From: Piper betle
Taxonomy: Eukaryota; Streptophyta; Magnoliopsida; Piperales; Piperaceae
Direction of reading: 5' to 3'
Assembly: GCA_033002965.1 (NCBI GenBank)
Contig: JAURVB010003358.1
Coordinates: 62,001 to 126,000, forward strand
Length of the DNA stretch: 64,000 bases
This document shows positions 12,584-22,687 of the stretch, in pieces (within the stretch, counting starts at the first letter, position 1; each line of letters opens with the position of its first letter). The notes under the pieces were generated by a model. That model did not search any database. It was not told where the DNA came from and saw only the letters and a program-made list of their open reading frames with translations. The translations under genes and the position numbers were made by a program.

Positions 12584-12735
12584 AATAAGAGCATCTTTCC
12601 TCACGAGTGAATAATGAGTTGTCTTATGTCATTGCACCCTATCACATACGTATTTAATATTTCAATAATTTTAAGGGTGGGCCCTTGTGTCAAAGTGAGT
12701 TAATTCTTATATACGTAACTACAAGTCATGGGTCA

Positions 12736-15709
12736 TGTAAAACCCACGATTCGAGTTAGGGTTTTATATTCAGAACCGGTCGGGTCGACCGTTATTTTTT
12801 TCGAGTTGAGTCAGTTTCAGGACACGTGTACCGAGCCGATGCCAGTCGCGTGTATGAGCTATGAGGGTCATGCGTACCCAAGTATATGATGATAACGTCA
12901 TGAACACAGCAGAACAGAATGAGTTATCAGATATATGAGAGTATGCCAGTCATTTTTTTTATTATTTATATATATATTGGATCGTAGGATTAGTATTAGG
13001 CCGTTACCGCGTTAGGATGCGTTCGGGCAGTCTGGGTGGGTTATTAGTCATAGAGCATATCATTATAATGTTGTGGTGTTGTTTGATTTTACGGGATTTT
13101 TCCCAATTTTTATGAATTTTTTTTAGGATTTAATACGACTTAGTTATTATACTTGACTCGAGCCGGAGACGAGTCAAGTAATATTTACGAGTTTGCCACC
13201 ACACACACCCCCGACCTTTTCTCCCCCACGCCCAAACCCTCGTGCCGCGCCGCCCCTGTTCGCGCGCCACCGCCGCCGCTGTCGGCGCCGCCCGGCCGTC
13301 GACCGACGCCGCCCAGCTCGGCGACGCCGTTGCCGTGCTGCCCCGACCAGGTCCGGCCCCCGTCGGACCGCCGCGACGCGAGGAAGCCACGCCGCGACGC
13401 CGCGCCCGCGTTGCGCTTCCGTCACCGATTCCGCCGCCGGCGACCAGCGCCGCCGCGATCGGTCACTCGCCTCAGCACCCTCAGCCTTCCAGCGACCTTC
13501 CCCGACCGGAACGGAGGGCATCGCCGCCCTGGCCGGCCGGATTTAGCGACCCAACGCCGCCGCTCTGTTTTATGCATTTTCCGGCGAGCCGCCACCTCCG
13601 TTGGCCGTGTCGACCTCGTAGATGAGTCGGGCTCGCCGAGCCGGTTCCGAGGGTACCCAACACGACCACTTTCCGGCTAGTAGACGCCGCCGGCGATTGT
13701 CGCCGGAAAACCACCGGAAGCCGCCGGAAAACCGCCAGTAGCTGCCGGAAAACCGGAATTTTTGGAATTTGCCAGAATTCACCGGATCTTCCGCGGGGCT
13801 CACCCAGTCGAGCCCGATCGAACGTCGGACGCCGGGGAGCGCCGAATTCGAGCTCCGAGACACGCGACGGAACCTTAGCCGTCGCCGATTGTCGACAACG
13901 TGAGGTATAATTACCTCCGATTGATTTATTTAAAATTGATGATAATTGTTAGCATAGCATGCTAGGGTTGATTAATTATCATGATTAATGTCTTGACCAT
14001 GAATAAAGTAAAGATGTGCATGATGAGATTGTTAGCGAATGAAGTAAGTGATCTAATGAGATGAATTGTGTATGAGCATGTTAATCTAGTACGATGCAAC
14101 TTAGAAGAACAAAATAAAATATGGTATGAATAGTTTGAGTTAGGATTATTTACTCTTATAATTATCTGATTGTTATTTTGATGGATGATCTTGTGGTTGC
14201 ATTGTGTGTGATGTTTGTTGAGTTTGATGCATCATTTAGTTAGTGGGCGTTAGTATTTAGTTTTGATGTGTAGGTGCGGAGTAGGAGCTCGCCGCCTAGG
14301 CGCGATGACACGCTTGGAGCTTCTACCAGGTCCGTTTAGGACTCGTCTGTTTTAATCTTTTCTATTGTATGTTTGATTTATTGTCTGCAGGACGGGTTAA
14401 GTGGCGTTTTATCGGATCCCACTTAACTCGGGCCATTTAATCGAACATTTTCCGGATTAATAACCCCTCGAGGATGAGATCCCTCGAGGTTGATTTCGAA
14501 AACAAGATCCACCAAAAGTTGCCTTCGGGCCTATTATGTAACTCCCTACCCAAGCCTATATATATATGTAGTTTTCGTGTTTTTGTGAGACGAGAGATGG
14601 AGAAATCGACTGCACGTACCATGCAGAGGATGCCGTGACAGTCAAAGCGGGCTCTGGATTAGTGCCAGCGGACTGTTCCATTCCCGAGGGATCCTGACAA
14701 CTCCGCGTTTGAGTTCCTCACACCCGGAGAACGTGGAGGTTTACGGGTACTGTTTAGTACAGCGCATGTCCGGACTTGTGGTTCAAAGGGTACTAAAGGC
14801 GACTGCCTGAGAGTACTCGGCCTTCGTGCTCAAGGCCAGGAGAAATATGGAGGTAAGGAGAGGGCTTAGGATAAAGTTTCACGAGAAGTACTGAAAAAGA
14901 AGTGCTGAGAGTAGCACAGTACCAGCAGCAGTAAGTTCGGGATGCTACCGGGTCTGCAGCCCAGTGGCTCCTCAGTAGTGCCCTTCAGAGTGTTCTTGAG
15001 GAAGTATATGGTTTTCTTTCATATGAGAGTTTGCTCTCATAGCCAGCTTGTTATAGTTATTTTATTTTTCGGACCAGTAACACTTGTTACTGACGTGTTT
15101 CTTATACTATATGTAGGTAATAATCACGAGTTGGAGGAGCCAGCTTGGACGGAGGAGCAATGAGGTCTTGTACACACACACATGTTAGATTTCTGAATGT
15201 TTAATATTGTATTCTTATGTTATTATATTGTGAATGACATGAGTAAATGTTTGAGGCATGATAATGATATGAAATGAAATGATCAGCAGTAGCAGCATGC
15301 AAAAGTATGATGGGTTGAGGACCCGAAGCTTCAGATGAGTTGAATATAGTAGATTAGAATTCATGTGTGAATGATATTGTGTGATTGTATGCGTTACATA
15401 TATTTGTATATATATTATTTTGACAGGGTGGCCCCTAATTGCATTTTTAGGGGAAACTCTGTCCGTTTTATTTCAGAATTTTTATTAATTTTGATTGTAA
15501 TTGTGATTGGTGTGAAATTTAATTTGCATGTCATTCATGTAGTACCATGTTAGGATTTTGTGCATTCATTCATTCATGACGAGATCGTATCTTCATCTTA
15601 AGACGCCGAGATTGGATCCACACGAGTTAGGTTCGGGTTAGCCGACCTAACCGGGGCCTGTAACATGCCGGTTTGGTTCACGAGTGTGAACCGGATTTGG
15701 GGTGTTACA
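12736..15709 (+). mobile_element. Solo LTR of a Ty3/gypsy-like retrotransposon, 2,974 bp
   Basis: Begins TGTAAAACCC and ends GGGGTGTTACA, the TG...CA form common in large plant Ty3/gypsy (chromovirus-like) LTRs. It is bordered by a perfect 5-bp target duplication GGTCA at 12,731-12,735 and 15,710-15,714. No PBS, polypurine tract or gag-pol follows, so this is a solo LTR left by LTR-LTR recombination. Its interior contains a strongly GC-rich block (about 13,195-13,870) with long but meaningless open frames on both strands. A duplicated-looking CTCGAG motif precedes that block. Strand is assigned only from LTR sequence style. The superfamily is inferred from LTR ends and length, not from any protein. 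Confidence 0.8.
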
Positions 15710-15714
15710 GGTCA

Positions 15715-16003
15715 CATAGCGTATGTGCGCATACATGTGATTATAGGCATAATAAGAGTTCAGCATAGACTCATAATCACTAAAAGACTCAATTAATAAT
15801 GTTGTAGAATATATTAACTTATTTCTTGTAATTATGTAACTTAGTGTTTTTATCATTAACACGGAATTGTCTCCGCTAGTGTGAGCATAAAAAGATGGAT
15901 AGAGTCGAGATAATGAGATTTTAGTTCGTCTCATGTGTCTTATTTCGAGCATTTGTTATATTATATTTTATTTCATACATTACTTAAAAACTGAGCTTAA
16001 TTC
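15715..16003. other. Short intergenic gap between mobile elements
   Basis: AT-rich. Nothing recognised. Confidence 0.4.
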
Positions 16004-16425
16004 TGTGAGTGAATTTAATTTGTACAACTTCTCAGTCTATAAATAGAAAGAAAAAGAGGTTATTTCAAAGGTCCGCTTTAGAGCTTGCTAGGCTCTTTGT
16101 CACCAAACACCATGAATTTCCTGGTAACCAATAGAAAATGCAAATTACTTCAACAAAGTCCGAAGAAAATTTTTTATGAATTTATTTATGATGGTGAGAA
16201 ATTAATAAAAAATTAATCTACGAGGTCTGTGGCTTAAAACAGGCTGGTTGTTACATGTGGTATCAGAGCATCCTGATTTTGTGTTAGATGGTGGGTTAGA
16301 CTATAAACGTTAGCTAGGCTGCTGGTCATTAACCAAAGAAGGTCGTGGGCTGGGGCTAATAACGGGCCAAGTACTGGAATTTTGGTAACGAAATTTCCTA
16401 AAGCGAGTGGATTGTGAAATTTGTA
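16004..16425 (+). mobile_element. Decayed TRIM-like element, relative of the one at 32,042
   Basis: A PBS TGGTATCAGAGC (complementary to initiator tRNA-Met) lies at 16,258-16,269, two bases after an LTR-like end GTTGTTACA (16,255). The internal region from there to GAAATTTCCTAAAGCGAGTGGAT matches, block by block, the interior of the complete TRIM at 32,194-32,420. A following TGTGAAATTTGTACAA at 16,413 resembles TGTGAGTGAATTTAATTTG at 16,004, suggesting a left LTR of about 252 bp (16,004-16,255) and a truncated right LTR. No target duplication was found. Confidence 0.6.
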
Positions 16426-16438
16426 CAAGATGTAGGAG

Positions 16439-16804
16439 GTGCATTGGGCAGATGTTATTGCTCCCAATTCTCTTCATATTTGGGAGGGGTATGGTTTTGC
16501 CGGTGAAAACGCTTCTCCTCGTATTTGGGAGGGGTATGGTTTTGCCGGTGAAAACGCTGTAGATGAGGGGGTGCCAGAGAGTGCATGGTTTCCTATCACG
16601 TATTGGCCATGGGAACCTACAATGTCGATTGGGTACGCTGAGGCTGGCCACTGGGATATTGCACCTCTGCGTGGTGAGCGAGAGCTCTTAAGTGACTTGA
16701 TCGTACGTATGGATGATGCATGGCTAGCCCGCAACAGCGGAGAGGGCAGGTGGGAGAGGTCGAGAAGATTGGGCATTATTCAAAATAACGAATTAACCAC
16801 TTAG
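16439..16804 (+). other. Unrecognised 121-codon open frame with an internal 15-residue repeat
   Basis: The frame begins MHWADVIAPNS and contains two copies of IWEGYGFAGENA encoded by a 45-bp tandem repeat (copies start at 16,477 and 16,522). The later part is charged (PLRGERELLSDLIVRMDDAW). It is more GC-rich than its surroundings and sits immediately after a TRIM remnant. It could be captured host sequence or chance. I do not recognise a family and the opposite strand is also open. Confidence 0.3.
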
Positions 16805-17590
16805 TCAACTCACCTCTTAGCATTTATCAAGGTCCCAACAAATATTCATTTTAGATATTAGATCATTCTCAACAGAAGTGTCTCTGCGTGCTAGAGATAC
16901 ACTACGGGCGCAAACTCGACTTCAGTCGAGTCAATTGAAGATGTGATTCAACACAAGGTCGTCTGGTAGATGTCGGAAGAAATTTGTTGTCCTCGTCTCT
17001 GTCACATTTTCGCCAACAAATGACTTGAAAAAGAAATAATTCAAAGCCTTTCTTTGGAGTCTCTACAATGGCCAATTGCTCAGCAAGATCCAACAAAAAT
17101 TTTCTCCTGAAGCTAATAATGTTCTTAGAACGTTTAAATCCACCAAATCAAAGTTCTTACTACATCAAACCCATAGCAATGTCCACGCATATTTGTTACT
17201 CTTCTTCCTAAACCCGTATTTCTCCTCCCACAACAAGAAAGTCTGGTATTTGTATAATGCGCAGCCCGTATATATTCGGTCTTCTATTGCGCATTCCCCA
17301 TTTACATTTAATGTCGTTACGTTTGGTCACTAAACTCGTATTTCTAATGAGAAATTTATAAATAAAATAAAATAATAGGTTTGCATCTACGGAATTTGAA
17401 TACGCAGCAATAACCCTATATTTTAATGCAAATTAAAAAACAAATTATATTGGACTTCTATTAGGTGATAAAAAAAACAAATTATATTGTCAGTAGCCTC
17501 AAAAATAAAAATAAAAATAAAAACTCTCCTCTTTAATTTTTCTTGCCGGAAAAAATTTCACAAATAAACATTTTTTTTATCTAGCTTCTT
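16805..17590. other. Intergenic, no supported gene
   Basis: Short frames only, AT-rich towards the right. Confidence 0.4.
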
Positions 17591-17599
17591 ATTAGACTA

Positions 17600-17747
17600 A
17601 AGTGGGCCAGGACGGACCAGCTAGGCCTTTAGTCACCCCTTCCCTAGAGAGGGCCTAGAGTCTAGATTGGGCCGGCCCAACCGGTCTGATCAAATTTCAA
17701 GCCAAGCCGGGCTCCATAGCGGTGGCCCGGCCCATTTACCATCTCTA
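17600..17747. mobile_element. Possible fragment of another hAT-type element
   Basis: The stretch ends GGCCCGGCCCATTTACCATC followed by TCTA, which on the reverse strand reads like the TAGAGATGGTAAATGGGC terminus common in plant hAT-derived elements. No matching left end or target duplication was found. The GC-cored element at 17,756 starts just beside it. Confidence 0.35.
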
Positions 17748-17755
17748 GTTTCATT

Positions 17756-18806
17756 CATGGTTGTAAAAATCGGAATTAAAATTGGAATCGGTTTTCGAGG
17801 GAGTCACTGAATCAGATCAAATCGGTGAGGAATTGGTTTAGTTGAATCGGTCCAAATTAGTCTTTTATAAAAATTTTAACTTAGTCAAAATTGGTAGGTT
17901 ATTAGTTACAAAACATGTCATTCTGATATCATTTTTATGTTAAGATGTGTATTATATTTTATGATATTTTTTTGAATTATTTGGAGTTAGTTATTTTTTA
18001 CTCGAGTCAAAGTCAAGTCAACTTTTAATTACGAGAATGCCACCTATATTTTCTTCCCCCCCTCTCTCCCCAACGCCGCCCGTCCCACTCGTCCCTACCC
18101 CCCACCCAGCCCCGCCACCTCGTCATCGCCGTTGCTGCCCGGTCACCGCCCTATCCTGTGTTGCCTTGTCACACACACACACCACCCCCCCCCCGCCATG
18201 TCCTGTCACTGCCCTCGACTCCCAGCCACCCCATCTCGTGTCTCCCCGTCGCCACCCTCGCCGTTGCATCAAAGGGCGGCACATGGGGTTCGTGGGAAGG
18301 GGCGGCGACAGACGGGGGAGGGAAGGGGTAGCAACAAACAGGAGGAGGAAGGGCGGATGCAAGGGGCGGCGACAGATGGCTGGAGGGATGGGGCAGCAGC
18401 AAACAAGAGGAGGAAGGGCAGATGCAAGGGGCGGCGATGAAGGGAGGGGCAGAGGCAAGGGATGGCACACGGGTCGGCGGCATAGAAAGGCGAAGGGAGG
18501 GATCGGCAGCGGACAGGCGGAAGGAGGGTAAGTAATTATTTTATGTTTTTAAACTTTTGATTTCACTTTTATCCATGCGTAAATAATTTATTTAATATCA
18601 TACCTAAGGTATTTTCGTCATTTACCCATAAAATTGATTCTTTCCGATTTACCTCAATTCCGAATTGGCCATGAATCTATCTGAATCGGGGTGAATCGGC
18701 CGATTCGTCGACTAACCCAATTCGACACCCGTTTCGAATTGGATTGCTTCCAATCTGAATTAAATCGGCCAATTCCCAGTGGAATCGGCTAATTTCTTCG
18801 TCTATG
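17756..18806. mobile_element. hAT-like non-autonomous element with GC-rich core, copy 1 (1,051 bp)
   Basis: Flanked by a perfect 8-bp target duplication GTTTCATT (17,748-17,755 and 18,807-18,814), the hAT hallmark. It starts CATGGTTGTAAAAATCGG; the right end read inverted starts CATAGACGA. Both subterminal regions are rich in AATCGG/CCGATT words. The middle is GC-rich (about 18,040-18,530) with an imperfect repeat of about 65 bp and no transposase. The borders of the core match those of copy 2 at 38,010: TTACGAGAATGCCAC on the left, ATCATACCTAAGGTATTTT-like on the right. The core sequences themselves differ. Confidence 0.85.
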
Positions 18807-18814
18807 GTTTCATT

Positions 18815-20405
18815 GACTATTTTGTCAACGTTTGTTTTTTTTCTCAATTTTATTCTGTCGTCTATCCATCCCTTCACTTAGCAAATAGGGACGATCTTAT
18901 ATAATACTAGCCGCTAACCCACGCGATGCGTGATTAGAGGATTAAAATAAATCTTAATTATAATAAAAATTAAAATAAATTCTAATTACAATAAAAAAAT
19001 GTTTAAAAGATTTAGAAGAAATCCTAATTACAATAAGAAAGTAAAATTTTTACTAGGAAATACAGAATAATATTATAAAATAATTATATAACATGCATAA
19101 AAAAATAAATCTTAATTACAATATAAAAGTATTAGAGGATTCAAAACATATCTCACTTACAATTGAAAAATAAAATTTTTATTAATAAAAAATAATAGAT
19201 AATATTATAACATAATTAGAAGATACGTGAAAATAAAATATTAAAAGTCCTTAATTTCATGTATTAATATAGATAGATTAGCCTAAAAAAAAGTTGTATT
19301 ATATAATCCCTCCCAAAGAAACAAAATAAATAAAATACTCAACACTCATAGAAAGTGGCTTCGATTTTCGAGTCACCATTTTAGTAGCAAAATTTACATA
19401 CTGGCTGGGGGCCACTTTTACTTTGTCCGAATATACAACAATTGCCAACCCATAAAGTTCCTAAAGACAAGATGGCCTCAATTCATGTCGGCATCACAAA
19501 GCAAAAGAATATTATATCTTAAAATAAGAGTAAAGGTAGATTAAAAAATGTTCGATTGTAATTAGGCGTGGTATATTTCACTCTTTGAAATTAATAATAT
19601 TGTATTGCAAAGTTTGAATTAAATTAAATGAACCAAGGCTCCATAGATCGACATGTTGGGTTAAAGGTCAACGTATGTTTTGACTTGTAATGCCAAAATT
19701 ACTAAAAGAAAGCAAAGAATCAAACAATTAGGTTCTTTGTTTGTTTGTTTTATATACAAAAAATTATGGGCAAGTAGGGCATTGCCATCTGTTCTTTACT
19801 CGTGAAACTGTCATTTGATCCTATCATCATTTAAGCAGACATCAAAATCAATACTTTTATTCCACAATCGCAATATTTTATCATTATAAAACTTAATACA
19901 ACAAAACCCACATTTTATTTTTTTTATTACACACATAGGGGTTGTCACACTCATAAGCATATGGTTCATGATGTTTACTTCATCTAACAACAATATTATT
20001 AATCTCGATATGTACAAAAAACAATTAGAGTTCAGGATACCCAACACCTAATTATATTTTTTAAGTAGATTTGTGCATATTTATATTTTTTTTATTAGGT
20101 CACGGTGCATGCATTGTACCGAGAGAAAAGTAGGGTATGTGCCAAGATGGCTTGTAATTTTTAACGATTCGATAGTAACAATTCTGATCCTCGAACCTAA
20201 TTAATTCAATGTATTTTTCGCCTACTTTCTTGCTGGATTTATTTATTTTCATAACAAGTGATAGGAGTGGTCCTCTTTGGTATAATGCTAATAGTGTCCT
20301 GCATGGCCCCTCTCAGTGTATTATATTTGCAAATTTGCACTCATACCATTGTTTGCACTCACATGCCATTGTTTGCACTCTCCTCCTTGCTCTACACAAC
20401 CAACA
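18815..20405. other. Intergenic region upstream of the PMEI gene
   Basis: AT-rich. Bases about 18,901-19,275 begin CTAGCCGCTAACCCACGCG and end in an AGATAGATTAG-like tail, a layout seen in dispersed plant repeats, but I could not classify it. No gene seen. Confidence 0.4.
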
Positions 20406-21017
20406 ATGGCCATCTCCAGACCACCCTTCTTCTTCTTCTTCGTCTTCGTTATCATACTCTTCTTCTTCACTGTCCAGGCCACAAAGACTAGCACTACTAC
20501 CCACCATCACCCAGTGCACCACCCGGTTGGCCGCATTTCTCCGCCAAGCCGTCTAATCAGAGTCTCCTGCGCCAGCGCCAGGTACCCTATCCTGTGCATC
20601 CGCACACTCTCCACCACCACTGCCGCTACCCCTGCCGGCATTGCCCAGGCGGCCGTCTCGGCCTCGCTGACCCGTGTCCGGTCCTCCTCGGCCTTCCTCT
20701 CCCACCTACGCAGCCAGAGCAGGAGGGAGAGCGGCGCGCTGCAGGACTGCGTGGAGCAGCTGTCGGACTCCATGGACCAGCTCCGGCGGACGCTGGTCGA
20801 ACTTCGGCACCTCCGGCCCGGGACATTCCAGTGGCAGATGAGCGACGTTGAGACATGGGTTAGCGCGGCACTAACCAACGAGGACACCTGCTTGGATGGG
20901 TTCCGAGGGGTGAAGGGGAGTGTGAAGGTGGCGGTGAAGAAGAAGGTGGCCAAGATTGCTCATATGACCAGCAACGCTCTCTACCTCATCAACCGCTTAG
21001 CCTCCACCAGCCCTTGA
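20406..21017 (+). CDS. Pectin methylesterase inhibitor (PMEI) domain protein, secreted
   Basis: Intronless, 203 residues. Residues 1-25 form a signal peptide with a phenylalanine-rich hydrophobic core ending at VQA. The mature part has the four cysteines of the family at 55, 64, 115 and 162, with the short first spacing C-x8-C and the longer second pair. Around them is the usual helical pattern: ALQDCVEQLSDSMDQL, then MSDVETWVSAALTNEDTCLDGF. PMEI proteins bind plant pectin methylesterases in the wall and limit pectin de-esterification; related proteins inhibit invertases. The start at 20,406 was preferred to an in-frame ATG at 20,316 because it directly precedes the signal peptide. A histidine-rich linker (THHHPVHHP) follows the signal. 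Which enzyme it inhibits cannot be told from sequence. Confidence 0.88.
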   Translation: MAISRPPFFFFFVFVIILFFFTVQATKTSTTTHHHPVHHPVGRISPPSRLIRVSCASARYPILCIRTLSTTTAATPAGIAQAAVSASLTRVRSSSAFLSHLRSQSRRESGALQDCVEQLSDSMDQLRRTLVELRHLRPGTFQWQMSDVETWVSAALTNEDTCLDGFRGVKGSVKVAVKKKVAKIAHMTSNALYLINRLASTSP

Positions 21018-22687
21018 TGATGAACAATGCAGCTTAAAGAAATCACAGATATGATCAATACTTGTAGCTAGTAGTAGTACTGTGTGTTTGAATTTGTGGC
21101 ATGGGTGGTGCACGAATAGCTGAAAAGCTCCTGATGATCACTGATATGATCCTGTGTGTGTGTATTGGAGATGTTTGTTATGAACTTGTGAATGAAAGAA
21201 GTAAAAAGATGTTAGTTGTGTGTTCAACTAATGGCCATAACTGACCATTCAATTCCTTCTCACTGCACATCCACTTCCACGTTTTTCTTGATGAAGCGTG
21301 CAATTGCAGAAATGAGAATCTAGACAGATCGATCTCATAACTAAGCTCTGTAGTTTAATATGAAAAGCGCCGATGATAACTATCGTCTCGGAAGGGAGAG
21401 AGACCCTTGATTCCATGGCGCAGCATTTAAGGATCGAAAAAGATGCTCTTCCTGAGTCATTGATCTTTGAACATGTTACAGGTGTGTCCACTGTAAAAGC
21501 CAGTAAACACGCAAGAGCCGGTGTCGGCGACAGCTAGATTTTGATGAAATCTGACATGAAGCACGTTCGACCCAACACCAATCCAGAGGCAGGTAACCAA
21601 CCTACGCCACTCGACCACTGCCATTGGAGATTTGGGGCAAGCTTGGGTCCAGTACTTGAAAAAAGAAGCAGGAGGTGGGGCATTGAGACCTATCTCAGCA
21701 ACCTTCCTTGATTGGCCATATCTAAATTCCCGCCAGTAACAGGGCTCAAACAATAAAGAACCCAATGAGACTTTTAACACTGGATGAAACGAGGGTGACT
21801 AGGTAGTTCAGATCTTTTGAGAAGAGCTGCACCTGTGACGAAGGAAAATTGTTTGGCTTTGATGATATTCTTGATCAGCAGCCCATTGACGTCCTCACCG
21901 ACAGCTTCAAAACGCCCTTCATAGATTGAGAGGTAAATTAAAAAAATCATAAACACCAAATGTCCAAATTGATTGAACCGAAAGTAGCCCACCAGATTGA
22001 GACAAACACGAATCTAATCACATTGCCCGCCAATCCAGGATTTGTCATACCGACTGCTAGAAACGGACAAATGTAAAACCATTTGAAAGAAACCCCATTG
22101 CTCAGCATTTGTAAAACCCTCAACCATTTACTTGACAAAAATAATCTCAGGCCCGCAAGAAGGAAATACACAACTAACATCATTTGAGCGAAAATGCTAT
22201 TCCCCCGCAGCTATGTTTTAACAAACATCAAGATTTTAACAATGCACATAATTACAAGCAAGAAGAAGTTACAAACTATACACTGGCACTATTCATCTAT
22301 TTTATCCAGTTGAAACAATGAACATGAAGTTAAAGGTTTTCAAGAAATTTACTACAGTAAATCAGAATTTTTAGATTACGAAAAATTGCCAATCAAGACC
22401 AGTTAAGAATACGCTAGATTGCCCTGCATAGGCTAAAAAGCTGAATAAGTTGCAAATATGATAGCTCACTGAATGATTAACTGTCTTCCCAACTAATATG
22501 ATATCTTTAAAAGTACACAAAAAGTTATCTGATCAAAATGGTACAACAGTAACTCTCAAACATCATATAAATACAGGAATTAATAACAAAAATAAAATTG
22601 CCAACAAGATATAGCAATTGGCCTTACCTGACAACAGTGAAATTTGCATTACCTGTAAGCTTAAGTGATATTCAGATAATGTAGATA
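21018..22687. other. Intergenic region between PMEI and COQ2 (convergent 3' ends)
   Basis: Contains the 3' untranslated regions of both genes. On the minus strand, 21,457-21,992 holds open stretches with protein-like composition (for example WTQACPKSPMAVVEWRR). They suggest a decayed coding sequence, perhaps a retroelement or host pseudogene, but no motif could be confirmed. Confidence 0.4.

Larger units (their letters stand above)
11776..12730. other. Intergenic, AT-rich
   Basis: No gene seen. Contains the two short tandem duplications listed separately. Confidence 0.5.

Noticed and set aside
13153..13863. Several long overlapping open frames on both strands
   Set aside because: They lie inside the GC-rich block of the solo LTR, are Pro/Arg/Ala-rich on all frames and show no domain; high GC makes stops rare.
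18037..18531. 164-codon plus-strand frame and minus-strand counterparts
   Set aside because: Inside the GC-rich core of the hAT-like element; low-complexity composition driven by a short repeat.
20507..20953. Minus-strand 148-codon frame
   Set aside because: Shadow of the PMEI coding sequence.
21457..21992. LINE reverse transcriptase remnant on the minus strand
   Set aside because: Composition is protein-like, but I could not find a YADD-type catalytic box or other decisive motif.
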